Source of the DNA: Erodium maritimum | Lineage: Eukaryota; Streptophyta; Magnoliopsida; Geraniales; Geraniaceae | Direction: 5' to 3' | Assembly: GCA_963921825.1 (NCBI GenBank) | Contig: OY997590.1 | Coordinates: 57,526,012-57,590,011, forward strand | DNA length: 64,000 nt | Part shown: positions 47,254 through 59,900 of the stretch, one piece after another | Numbering within the stretch: the first letter of the stretch is position 1 | Layout: every line of letters starts with the position of its first letter | The notes under the pieces: model-generated | Database searches by the model: none | What the model was told of the DNA's origin: nothing | What the model saw: only the letters and a program-made list of their open reading frames with translations | Program-made: the position numbers and the translations under genes

Positions 47254-49189
47254 AGAGGGATTATACGACGAATCGGACTCGAGAACCCGAGCCCTAAGCA
47301 CATAACCCAGTGCACGTTTCCCGAGGCACGTTTCCCAATGCACGGATCCCGAGGCACGTGTTTTGAGGCATAGATTCCGAGGTGTCCAATCCAATGCTCC
47401 CGCTTTTAATCCCGTTCTAAGTCCGTTTCAGCAGTCCGATTTAAAGTTCGGGGTTCCAAAATCGTTCAACAGTCCAAATAACAATCCTTTTTACTCAAAT
47501 CTATTTTTCGTTTAAATCTGTTTTGAACCCTTTTTAATTTAAATCTGATTTGGTTTTTAATTTCTTTTTCTTTTACTGTCAATTCTTTTCCGTTTCAGTT
47601 TTGTCCAGATCCAAACAGTGCACAGGGACCAAAAAGAAGGAGAAAAGGGAGAAATGACTCGGTTTTGCAGTCCGACCGGCCACCGGCGATGACAATACCA
47701 GCCGAGGCCTCACGGTGGTTGCGACACTCACCGTAGGGGAACATAGCGGCGGCAGACGGTGGTTGCGGTCGTGGGAGTGGCGGAGCACGACGATTTCTCG
47801 TTCGCCTTAGATCTGGACGAACTTGACGGTTGCGTCCCGGATCTGGTGAGCGCGCCGGCGAGGTCCTCGGCTCTGGACGTGCACGGAGACGGCGAGGGCT
47901 CGGCTACGCGCTGGAGAAGAAGAAGAAGAAGAAGAAGGAAGGAGGGCTCCCCAATGCACGGTTCAGCCCCTTCTCTTTTTTTTTGCAAGAGCTACCAATC
48001 TTCGATCCGTTTTCCAACCACGACATTAACAACGAACAGATTAAATCTTAAACCTTCTTAACTGGAGCGGTCTTTATAAACCCAAAGAAAGGTCATGGAT
48101 TGATGCCAAGCCTCGAGACGCGCCGAAAGGCCTCGGTGGAGGCCAAGGAGGCGGATACAGTGACGACGGCTTCACTGGCGATTGTAGAGGTGGCGGAGGA
48201 GTGAGACCAAACCTACGTTGGGAAAGGGGAACGAGCCTACGCCGGGAGAGGAGACAGAACCTACGCTGGGGGTGAGACGCGGCAGAGAGAGGCAGGAACC
48301 CTAGAACGGGATCACAGAGATGGGCCGGAACCGAGACCTATGGCACGAGGGAGAACTTTTCCTTCGCTTGCAGGGTGCACGGTGACTGCTACACAACGGG
48401 TTACGGTGTAGTCGCCGATGCTCGAGATCCGGCTAACATGGCGGCGGCTTCATGAAGGAAGGCGGCTGCATCATAGAGGAAGGCTAGGGTTGAGAGGTCT
48501 CAAACCCTAGCAGAGAAAATCGCTCATTCCGAGTTCGTAGTGATTAATGAGTTGTTTCTGATTAACCAATAATAGATATTTTTTCATTTATTGTTGTTTC
48601 TTTTGATTACTTTATTTGATATATTCCATTTCATAAATCATGTTTACAAGGTTCTTTCATTTTTGTTAAATTAATTTTTCGACAATGACTATTTACTTGA
48701 CAAATAAATGTTTTCGTATATTTGATAAGATTAAATAACCAGAGTTCAAGTTCAAATGTAAAAATTCATACAATTAAAAAACGGTAAAAGGCCACTCAAA
48801 CGATAATACCATAAAAAACTACACTACATAATCACTAGGTTACATCGGGAAAAAATGTCTATCTCTACGACGTGCAGGGTTATAACCTCCTATCTCCCTC
48901 GACATCCCAACAGATTTCCAAAAGCTTTGCACCATCAGCAACACCCATTTATTAATGGTCAATATTGGCGGGCCAGTTCTCTTATTCCGAACTATCGACC
49001 GGCCTCCATTGCTTATACCTCAGCCACCCTCGTCTTTTCCTCCTCCACTACTTCCCTAGATCTTTGCACACTCATTGAACTTTCAGGGTATAGGACCGGA
49101 CACTCATACCCAACCTCTCAAATAGCTCATTGTGCATCATAGACCTTACATCTTTTTTCTTTGCAAGACCCTAACTCTTGAATCGAGCA
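47254..49189. other. Unassigned region between the gypsy element and LINE
   Basis: The first part may continue LTR D, and contains a small array of CGAGGCACGT/CCAATGCACG words at 47310-47385. A GAA repeat is at 47919-47940. A GC-rich block at 48095-48310 resembles 33165-33290 and may be the leader or first ORF of the LINE that follows. I can assign no protein-coding gene. Confidence 0.45.
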
Positions 49190-51169
49190 TGACGACTCTA
49201 CAACGAAACCTGGGCTTTCATGACGACAGTTTGGTACCGGTTACAGACGATAAGAGAGGAATGGCGTTTCTCTAGGTCATGGGCGTTAAGGTGGTTGTGG
49301 GTGATGTATCTCCGCATTTTATTTATGTGAAGGTTATGTGCCCAAGTCAAACCATCTTATTCATTATTGGCTTCTACAACATCCACGATGGAAACTCCAT
49401 CGACAGTCATGGGATTCCTTCGAATGTTGATTGGAGAAGGGGGGCACAATCGCAGGATTATGATAGGGGATTTCAATAGTGTCTTCAGCCAACAAGAATC
49501 TCGGGGTGGATGTCCATATCCTATGACTTTGGTTGAGGACTTCCATGTGGTGATAGAAGAATTGGATCTCTGGGATGTTCCACTGTTAGGACATCCTTTT
49601 ACCTGGTTCCGCGGAAGAAACCATTTACGTATGATTGAATCGAGACTGGATCGGGGCCTGATGTCTTTGGAGTTCTTCAACTCGTTGCCAGATGTGGAGT
49701 TGAGGAACACGGGGACTACAACCTCGAACCACTATCCAATCGTCCTCACTCTGGCTACTCGACGAAATGCATCGAGACCTTGAAAATTCCGGTTCGAATC
49801 TGGATGGGTCCAAGATCTAGAGTGTGGGCGGTTGGTCAAGGATGAATGGGACACTGCTCAGGTTACCCTTATCAGGGATCCATACGTAAAATTGTCATCA
49901 CTTTCGACCATTAGGGTAAAGCGAGCTATAAGAGAACGCTTAATAATATTAAATTATGTTAACGGGGGATTGTAGAGCATAATGGTGGAACACATCAGCC
50001 TGTGGTGCATCGCCGGGAGGCTATTCAGATACAACATGAGGCATCCCCTCAAGTACATGAAGCATTTTGGAGACAACGATCTAACCATCACAACTCACAG
50101 AAGGGGTCGTAATATGAAGTTTTTCCATACTGTTGCATCATTCGGGAGGAAGGTTAATACAATATTCTTGTTACAAGATGCCTCGAGACAAATGGTTACA
50201 TGGGATACGGAAATGCGGGATCTTGTGAATGAGTACTTTTCCACTTTGTTCACTACTTCTCACCCGGAGCTAGATGGGTTCCCCATTACCTTTCCATCAT
50301 AATGGGTCACGGACATGCAGAATAAAGCACCTTCTCCGAGGGTCTTAGCAGAGGAAGTCCTAGAAGCAACTTTTCAAATGGGAGGATGGTCTTAACCCCC
50401 GATTTTATCAACACCAATGGCCAGTAATACCGGAGGAGGTCATTCGTTTCATTCAGCGAGCGGTTCATGACAAGACTTTCGATCAATCCCTCAATACAAC
50501 TAATGTTGTTCTCATCCCTAAGAAGGCCATTCTTGTGCTCATTACGAATCTTCGACCTATTTTCCTCTACAATGTGACCTTTACAATACTCTATAAAGTG
50601 TTGAAAAATAGGCTCAAACCCCTTCTTCAGGATCTTATCGCACCCACTCAAGAAGCGTTTGTCACGGGTCGCAGTGTTCAGGACAAATGTTCTCATCTCC
50701 TTTGAAATTATTCATTTTCTCCATCGAAAAAGGACAGGGGCCATAAGATGTATGGCATTGATGTTGGATATGAGTAAGACATATGATATGGTGGAATGGT
50801 CGTTCCTTCTAGCTACCATGCAACGCAAAGGTTTTTCAACTAAGTGGTTGTCTACAATGGCGGCCTGTATGGTTCAGTTTCATATTCTATCAGCTTGGGG
50901 GGGGGGGGGGAGGAAACCCCGGGTTTTGCATCTTCTTGAGGTACTCGTCAGGGTGGTCCCTTATCCCCATACCTATTCCTTTTTTGTATGGATATATTAT
51001 CCAGAATCCTTGGTATGGAATAGATGGGTGGACGAATACATGGTATCTCAGGGTGGCCCGTCTATATCGCATTTGTTTTTTATTGATGACTGCTATGTTT
51101 TTTGCAGAGCAATACCGGATGAGGCAACAAATGTTCGTGCTCTTCTTGCCCTGTTTGGTACAATGTCAG

Positions 51170-53959
51170 TGTCACGCCCCAAATCCGGTTTTGACCGAAC
51201 TCGAGACGTGAACTAAAAAATGATAATAGTAAAAGAAAATTTAAACAAATAAATCTCCAATAATAGTTTAAACCGATCAATCCTGATAATAAGAGTCAAA
51301 GCTCGAAAACCAAGTAATAAGAAGTTTAATACAAAAGGAAAGTACGTCTCTAAACCATCCAACTAGGATTCTCACTAAGCTCCCCAGCTCCGAGACGTCC
51401 TCTAAATCAAATCGCGATCAAAACCTGTAGAACAGTAGAAAAGGGGGTGAGCTTTCGCTCAGTAGGAAAAAGTAGTAAAGGGAGTGAGCAATTGCTCACC
51501 ACCATGGATACCCATCCGATGATGGCATGCTAGTAAGGCAATAACACGAATCATTTAAACAAGTACTCTAAAGACAACGCTTGACCCCACTCTGGAGCAA
51601 CCCGTAAATCAAACTTGATACTGAATCGACACTCACCCATTTCTTCTCAACTATGCTCTTGGCACACGTCCCCTAAACAATTCTCAATGGACAACAACCA
51701 CGGTTATATCACAACTGACCACGCGTGCGAACTCGCACGACCATACAATGAACTCAGAAATAAATGTATTCAAAATCACAGAGGATCACATAACAGGCAT
51801 AAGTCACCACAGCGAACCAAAACAGATCAACACACAGAGTAATATCATTAGTAACCACCCCACACCAGGTATCCCAGAGCAATGCGCCGACTTCCATAGC
51901 CCGGATCAACCATATCGTACCAAACTCGACATCAGCCTAGACATATTCCCGGAACACACAGCATCGGGGTGCAACTCATAACATAGCGGACCAGAATCCT
52001 CCGTCAGTCGGGTATCTTCCCGTAGCACGGGGTACAAATCGCATCACACGTACCATACCGGAAACTCAGCATCGACCTAGGTACCCTATACTGGAATCCT
52101 CGACGGTATAGACGTTGCAATGGAACACCATCCTCGACTCTAGATATCCTGTACCGGAATCCTCTACGGCACAGATATCGCATCAGAACCAATCCTCGGC
52201 CTAGATATCCTATACCAGAATCCTCTACGGTATAGATATCGTACCAGAACACCATCCTCAGCCTAGATATCCTATACCGGAATCCTCCACGGTATAGATA
52301 TCGGACCGGGACACCGTCTTCAAACATTTCATACCAACCATATCATACCATCATACCATAACGAACAAATCTTACCGAACACACCACATCGATCTATCAT
52401 TCACCCGATCATCACAAGACAATAACTCACAATAACATTCATCTGGTTCTCATAGCATATCATGATCCTTACTTTAACAACGGAACATACCACAGATTAA
52501 ACATTTCAAGCTACTAATCACAAACAAGCGCAACCAACACACAATCCTACAGGGGGCACGACCTGGCCCACATGCGATTCTACAGCACAACAAGTCCCAC
52601 ACCTACGGGCCCGACCTGGCCCGCAAGTGGTTCCATATGTTAAACGACTACCCTAGTTATTCACATCCTACATGTGATTCTACAATTATTCCGGCTGTTC
52701 ATATCCTATATACATTCTAATAACTTTCCGTAATTAAACCGGTATTCGCTACTTTTCCCTACCTCAACCGATATTCAACACGAGCAAGAACGAGTTGTCT
52801 AGTAGCCTCCTCCATCGTGATGGGGAACAACGTCTAAGATCACAAGGTAATATGAGAATTAATAATAAGTCAAGGATGGTTTAAAGATAAAACACCCGAA
52901 TCACCCCCGACAAGAAAGCACGAACCGTATAGTAAACCGGGCCGGAACAAGGCCCGTTTCGGGCCGGTCAGAGGGCCGGTCAGAGGCCCTCTCCGTGCCC
53001 CTCAGAGGTCCTCTCCGTGCCCCTCAGAGGATCGGTCAGAGACCCTTTCCGTGCCTCTCAGAGGGCCTTCTTCTTCTTCTTCCCTCAACTTCGTCCCCAC
53101 GAACCAAATCCTTCAAAACTCCATTTTTTAACCCCCAAAACATCCAAATTCAGTCCCAAAAACCTCAATACTCCAAGACCCATAGTGGGTTTCGTCCAAC
53201 TAACAAAACCCAATTAAATTTCATCATAAACCTCCACTTTTTCTCCACAAATCAACCATTTAATCATGACAAACTTCAAACTCACAAACCCAAGCCTAGT
53301 TCATGCAATTTCTACAGAACCCACAACCCAAAGTTCATCAAAATGAGATTTGATTGAGAGTTTACCTTGGGAAATGAAGAAAGGATGAGAAATCTAGAAG
53401 AATTGAAGCCTTTTGGTAGAGAAATCAATCAAAGCTCTCTCTTTTCTTCCCTTTTTTCCTCTTCAAGCAATGGAACTCCACTCTCTCTCTCTCTCCCCTT
53501 GTATATTTCGGCCAAGCTAGAAAAATGAGCTAAAGTTTGGCTCAAAAGTTGCCTTTAACCTAAACTAGAAAAGATCAATTTGTCCATCTTGCTCCCTTTC
53601 TTGTCATTTGGCCCAATATGATGGCAATTGGATCTTTCTCTACCCTTTTATTCTCCTCCAAGACACATGGACATGTGTCCATGTGGGTTCCACCTCTACC
53701 CATAATTCTTTCAGCTCATTTAATTAAATTCGATAAATCCCCTAATTTGACCCCGTTTGACCCAGATTTGACTTTTTCGCAAAATTACATATTTGAAAGG
53801 AAAAGACCCAAATAAGCTAACCGTAACGACGGCTAAGATTTTTGGGTCCCAGAGAGGTCCTGAATGACTCCCAGAGTCATCGGTTGACTTTTCCGGCGGA
53901 AGTCAACTTTTCCAAAATTTCACCGGTTCTACCTGTGTCGACCGGGGGCGGTTCTTACA
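51170..53959 (-). repeat. Solo gypsy-type LTR C, nested in the LINE
   Basis: It runs from TGTCACGCCCCAAATCCGG to GGGGGCGGTTCTTACA, 2790 bp, flanked by GTCAG at 51165-51169 and 53960-53964. It has the stem-loop at 51449-51460 and a tandem array at 52077-52322. It interrupts LINE reverse transcriptase. Confidence 0.95.
52077..52322 (-). repeat. 61-62-bp tandem array inside LTR C, four copies
   Basis: Units with CCTAGATATCCTATACCGGA and CGGTATAGATATCG start near 52077, 52139, 52200 and 52262. Confidence 0.9.
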
Positions 53960-55062
53960 GTCAGACAAGTCCTTAACTACCAGAATTCCTCGATGTTCTT
54001 CAATGTGAATACTACTCTGGAGGTTAGGATGACTTGTTGTACTATTCAGGACATTGGGGAAATATCTTAGGCTTTACTAAATTTGGTTTCACCAAATATG
54101 GTGGGTGTCATAGAGCTTGCAGTATGCAATTTCTAGCGTACATATTTATTTGGAGGGTTCAGTTATAGGATGGTAAGCTCCTCTCCTCGGCGGAACGGGA
54201 GGTGATGATCCAGTTAGTACTTACATCCATACTGGTATATGTTATATTTTCTTTTAAAGTCCCACGAAGTATAACATATCTGATTCATACAACTTTGGCT
54301 AGATTTTGGTGGGTGGGATCAACCTTTAAGGACATGACGATTATCTAACAAGACTGAGGAAACTATATCGTCCGAAACATGAAGAAGGTATGAGATTCCA
54401 TCATCTACAGGATGTTAAAAATATGGCACTCTTAGGCAAAAAGGCATGGAATCTCTTATAATGCACATACTCATTGGTAGCATAAGTATTGAGGGCACAA
54501 GTCGGAATCCGAGTTTCACGTGGTCAAATAATTATGCATCACAATCTAAGATGATAACCAGGCTCCACCATGTCATTGGCTCGGGTGTGGATACCCAAAT
54601 CCCGGGCCACCCATGGATTATGGGGACATCCCTTATTGTTCGAGTTTACTCCCCAACCTACATCATCACATTGTTGCAAGGTTAATGATACTAGGTACCC
54701 GACAATGGGATGTTCCCCTTATCCGTCAACTTTTCGCGCTACAGGATCAGGAAGATATCCTCACCATTCTTATTTTGGCCACTCGTCACTCGAATGCCTA
54801 GTACTGGGCGAAGAAACCGAATGAAAACTACAGTACAGAAGTGGGGTACCGCCTACTTACCACGAGTAGGGCTTAGGGATGGCATAAAAACCCGAACCCG
54901 ATGGGGACCCGAGGTCCCCGACCCGATCGGGGCGGGGAAAACCCGATCAACCGGGTATTTGACCGGGGACGGGGCGGGGACGGGATTAGTACCACCCGCC
55001 CCGAACCCGCCCCGGTATCATTATTAAATACAAAAATATGAAATGAGTCCAATAAGTAACAT

Positions 55063-55116
55063 TGGTGTAGTGGTAATAGGCTTACTTATTTATCCAAGGA
55101 CTTTGTTTCGATTCTC
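55063..55116 (+). promoter_or_regulatory. tRNA-like A and B box module inside the MITE (plus strand)
   Basis: TGGTGTAGTGG (55063-55073) resembles an A box, and GTTTCGATTCTC (55105-55116) a B box, with about 31 bp between. No cloverleaf closes around it, so it is not a functional tRNA gene. Confidence 0.45.
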
Positions 55117-55188
55117 CACAATATCGAGAAATTTTTATATTTGTTTTGATTTGTTAAACTTAAATCACAAAAGAAATAGCACTAGTAT

Positions 55189-55247
55189 GGTTCGAAACCA
55201 AGACCTCACGTAGGCGTATCACCTAGAGTACTAGTACCACTGAGCTA
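55189..55247 (-). promoter_or_regulatory. tRNA-like A and B box module inside the MITE (minus strand)
   Basis: On the minus strand TAGCTCAGTGGT (55247-55236) matches the A-box consensus well, and GGTTTCGAACC (55199-55189) matches the B box. This looks like a decayed tRNA or tRNA-derived SINE head pointing toward the plus-strand module. Confidence 0.55.
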
Positions 55248-56496
55248 TGTATACATTTGTGTTAGGTGATTATTTCTATTGTATATATATGTTTTAATCA
55301 GTACGTAAAACACAAAATTGCAAGTCCCACATCGCCCGCGTACAAGAACACCATCACTTTGCTTCTCTATAAAATGAAGCATTAATTTGCTTCCCTTAAA
55401 AACTTATTTATGGGTTTATTCTACCATAATAATCTGGTAAAATTTTGGGTCTATATTAAATATGACCTAATATTTTCTACAGTTGACAATTTTTATTTCT
55501 TTTAGTTCTGAATTTTTTCGGGACATATTTGTATCAATCATCGGGGCGGGGCGGGGTTTCCCCGATCGGGGCGGGGCAATTTCGGGCCAAGGTGCAATGG
55601 GGCAGGGTCGGGTATCATGAAACCCGCCCCATACCCGCCCCGTTGCCATCCCTAGTAGGGCTCAATAGGGTATCTCGGGTATTTCCTCTACATGGTCAGA
55701 CATATGACAAATTCTTTTCCAACCTCGCCTTTGTATTTTCCTATGGAGATCACTCCAAGTTGCAGATTACCATCTCAGAATGTATGTTCCCATATCACCT
55801 GTGTGCCGATCAATAGTCGACATCTAGAATCTAGTGGCCATCTTCTCCTTTATTGCCGATTCGCTAGATGATGTTAGTCATTGTTTGGTTAATTACTTAT
55901 TATACCATCACATATGGATTTTGTGGAAGGATTGAACTTACTCATAGTTGGAGGGTCGTTGGAGCGCCAAGCTCGGCTCGTCTACCGATTATGTGAGATA
56001 TGGAAGGCTCGGGTCCTCTACTTGTTATGGGAGGTATCACGAGATGCCCCCCATCGCCTATCGAAGTGAAATTTGCTGCCTTAACCCACATTACGACTTG
56101 GGATCAAGCACAAGCTACCAAGGGATCTCGTTTCCAACTGGTAGGGGTCTTATCTCCAGGCCGGTTCATTATACCTCACGTAGGGTGGATTGTGATCAAC
56201 GTGGATGGAGCGACGTTTGCAGATACATGTCAATCAGGATGTAGTTTTATAGCCCGTTGGGGGTAGTAATAACTATAGGGAATGAGGTCATTCCAGGTGT
56301 CTAGGTTTCCTCCACGATAGACGCACTGGACGTTGCTACATGCCTGGAATATGCCAAAGTCCACGTGTGGTCTAGAGGTACCATTTGATCAAACACACAT
56401 ATGATGGTTCACATGATCAATTCCAACACTCCCATTCTTTCCGCTAGGTGCAATTACACGTAATATTCAATTCTATTATCTTAAGTAGAGGGTTCT

Positions 56497-56943
56497 TGAT
56501 GCAGAGTGCGGAGCGGAAAGGACAAATTCTTTATCGAATTCGTTGATTCAACGTGAATACCGAATAAGATAGAAATTGAGTAGAACTCGTTTTTGGTTTA
56601 TTTCATCAAATCTGAATTACAATTGAGAATAACAAGTGCTTAAATAGAGAAACTAGTACCCAAAGTCCTAATACAATAAGAAAATTATTACCCAAACCCT
56701 AATTCGAAAATAAAGGAAACATGAAAAACAGGAAATAATGAACCAGACCCTAAAATATCAGTTTCGCCCCTCTAAACGATCTCGGATGGCCGAAAAACGT
56801 CTTAGCTCATGGCAAAGCGATGACTTTTTCTTAGGGGCCCATTTCGACCCGAAAAATGCTAAGGTTTCGTCAATTTCGGAAATTGTTGCATTTTCGGGGT
56901 TTCTAGCCGATTCGCCAAAACATCTTCAATATGCACTGCATCA
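56497..56943 (-). repeat. 3' LTR of the CRM-like element (447 bp)
   Basis: It begins TGATGCAGAGTGCGG and ends ATGCACTGCATCA on the plus strand. It has the same length as the partner at 61291-61737 and differs at only a few bases. Confidence 0.95.
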
Positions 56944-59900
56944 TACCCTCCGGGGTAGAGAAGATTCGCCCTCGAATCTGGACCCGTTCCATCGTCCTCA
57001 AAGGAGGAACCCCCAGCAAAAGGAATAAGATGTTTCACGTTGAAGACATCAGAGGTGCGGATGTGGCTGGGGAGACGCAAATGATAAGCATTTGGGTTGA
57101 TCTTCTCGACAATCTCAACAGGACCTATCTTCTTGGCAGCAAACTTACTGTATTCACGAGCCGGGAAACGATCTTTGGTAAGTATGGCCCAAACAAAATC
57201 TCCCACCTCGAACTCAATAGCACGACGACTCTGATCAGCCTTCTCCTTATACTTGGCAGTAGCAGTCACTAAATGGTCACGAGTAGATGAGTGCACCTCA
57301 GTCAAATGGCCAACAAATTCCTCGGCAATAGCATGAGAACGCACCTTGCTGGGCAGAGATAGTAAATCAAGAGGACCCCTAGGTGACAAGCCATAAACAA
57401 CATATAAAGGACTGAAACCTGTGGAACGGTTAACAGCATGGTTATGGGCAAACTCAGCTTGAGGAAGTTTCAAGTCCCATGCCTTCAGATGATCTCAAAC
57501 TAGACAGTGCAGAAGGTTACCAAGTGATCGATTGACGACCTCTGTCTGACCGTCCGTCTGAGGATGATATGCACTACTAAAGTTTAGCAGAGTGTTGACC
57601 AAACGCCACAGGCTTCGCCAAAAGTGCCCCACGAAGCGTGTATCACGGTCAGAAACAATAGAAGTGGGCAACCCATTGAGGCGATAGACATCCCGAAAGT
57701 ATAGGTGTGCCACGACGACAACATCAGACGTCTTCTTACAGACAATGAAATGGGCCATTTTGGAGAAGCGATCCACCACCACAAAAATAGAATCAAAACC
57801 ACGCTGAGTACGTGGAAGCCCAAGGACGAAATCCATACTCACATCAGATCATGGTTGCGTGGGAATAGGCAGTGGCATGTATAATCCTGCGTTTGTAGAC
57901 CCGCCCTTCGCCAATTGACACACACGGCAGCGAGCGACAAAGCGACCAACCTCTTTGCGCATGGAGGGCCAAAAATAGGAGTCAGCAAGGAGTTGGAAGG
58001 TGTGATCACGCCCCACATGCCCTTCATTATGGCGTTCCTGAATCATCTTCAAACGAAGGCTGCAATCGGGGACACATAACTGTAGACCACGAAACAAGAA
58101 TCCTCCCTCCAGCATAAAACCAGTACGTGTTCCCTGCTGAACATGGAGAAGAATCTGGGAAAAAAATGGATCACTAGCATAAAGGTCCAAAAAGAAATCA
58201 AAACCTGGAACAAAGACTCGCATCTCAGTCAGCAAGCCATGGCGCCTGCTCAGTGCATCTGCAACACGATTAGAAACACCCGCCTTGTGTTTAATCACAA
58301 AAGTGAACTGTTGCAAGTAAGAAATCCATGATGCATGACGATGAGAAATCTTGTCCTAGCTGCCCAGATGCTTGAGGGCGTCATGATCAGTATACATGAT
58401 AAATTCCCTCTGAAAAAGATAATGGCGGAAGTGCCTAACAGCTCGAACAACAGCATAGAATTCAACATCATACGTGCTGAAACGGCACTTGGCACCAGAC
58501 AACATCTCACTGAAAAAGGCAACAGGGCGACCATTTTGACTGAGGACAACGCCAATCCCCAGCTTGGATGCATCACAATGCAACTCAAAAGGTTGAGAGA
58601 AATCAGGCAGGACGAGAACAGGTGCCGAAGTCAAACGACGCTTGATCTCACCAAAGGCTAATTCAGCGTCCTCAGACCAGGTGAGTCGGGATCCTTTCAT
58701 GCAGTCCGTGATGGGAGCCATAACACTACTAAAGTGAGGAATAAAACGCCTATGAAAGGACGCCAAACCATGAAAGCTACGTACCTCAGTAATGGTGGTA
58801 GGCCTGGGCCACTGGGACACGGCCAAGACTTTACTCGGGTCAACCTTCAACCCTTCATTGGAGACCACATACCCCATAAACTGGATAGTGGAAGTGAGGA
58901 AGGCACATTTACTAGCAACTGCATAGAACTTCTCACGCCGGAGGACCATCAAAACCTCACGCAGGTGCTCGATGTGGTCTGCCTCGTTAGCACTGTAAAT
59001 CAAGATGTCATCGAAGTAGACCACGACGAACTTCCCAATAAAACGACGGAGGGCCTGATTCATAACCCGCATGAAAGTGCTCGGGGCGTTGGAAAGGCCA
59101 AAGGGCATCACCAGCCACTCATATAGTCCCTCTCGAGTCTTGAAAGCAGTCTTCCACTCATCACCCAAGCGAACCCGAATCTGGTGGTAACCGCTCTTCA
59201 AATCCAGCTTGCTAAACACGGAAGCACCACCCAATTGATCCAATAAGTCATCCAAACGAGGAATAAGAAAACGATAGCGTACCGAGATCTTATTGATGGC
59301 TCGACTGTCAACACACATACGCCAGGAGCCATCCTTTTTTGGAGTGAGGAGAGCTGGGACAACACAGGGCCTAAGGCTCTCATGAATGTGGCCTTTGGCA
59401 AGGAGCTCCTCCACTTGGCGATGCAGTTCCTCATGCTCACGGGGACTCATGCGGTAATGGGGCCTGTTGGGCAGCGAGGACCCAGGGACCAAGTCGATGT
59501 GATGCTGGATATCCTGCAGAGGAGGCAATTCGTCCGGCAGGGACTCAGGGAAAACATCCTCAAATTCCCGAAGCAGGGGCTGGACCTATGATGGAACACC
59601 AGCGGGCGCCTCAGACGCTACCAGCGAGCAGCAGACAATGAAAACCACCCCAACCTCTTCCATGGCAGCCTGAAAAGGTGCTCGGGACAACAAGGCGGTG
59701 GGGGACGGTGACTGGCCAGCAGGAGTAATGCCAGAAGAGGGTTTGGATGACAGCATCACAATGTTGGTACCCCGAAACTTGAACGAGTATGTATTATCAC
59801 TCCCATTATGTAAAGCATCGTTGTCATATTGCCAAGGACGACCCAAAAGGAGGTGACAAGCGTCCATGGGCACCACATCACAATACACAGCATCACGGTA

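Larger units (their letters stand above)
54874..55654. mobile_element. hAT-like MITE, 781 bp, 8-bp TSD
   Basis: The ends are TAGGGATGGC and GCCATCCCTA, imperfect terminal inverted repeats with G+C-rich subterminal DNA (GGGGCGGGG tracts at both ends). It is flanked by GTAGGGCT at 54866-54873 and 55655-55662, an exact 8-bp duplication typical of hAT transposons. It has no transposase. The interior contains two convergent tRNA-like promoter modules. It lies inside LINE coding sequence. Confidence 0.93.
49190..56496 (+). pseudogene. LINE ORF2 remains (endonuclease, RT, zinc-binding domain, RNase H)
   Basis: The endonuclease shows the GDFN motif (IGDFNSVFSQQESRGGCPYP, near 49465) and FTWFRGRNHLRMIESRLDRGL. 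RT shows NVVLIPKKAILVLITNLRPI, KVLKNRLKPLLQDLI, EAFVTGRSVQD and DMSKTYDMVEWSFL; the catalytic region SHLFFIDDCYVFCRA at 51065-51115 has IDD where active LINEs have ADD. After LTR C come RT C-terminal scraps. QWDVPLIRQLFALQDQEDIL and EVGYRLLT are the zf-RVT-like domain before the MITE. VGWIVINVDGATFAD near 56180 is the start of RNase H. Stops and shifts are frequent throughout, so the element is long dead. Confidence 0.88.

Noticed and set aside
47719-48061. Arg- and Lys-rich frames around the GAA repeat as a small gene
   Set aside because: Open frames on both strands result from a trinucleotide repeat and GC-rich DNA; no domain or conserved start is visible.
55063-55250. Possible tRNA genes
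   Set aside because: Box A and B words are present but no complete cloverleaf, anticodon arm or acceptor stem could be folded by eye; treated as tRNA-derived modules only.
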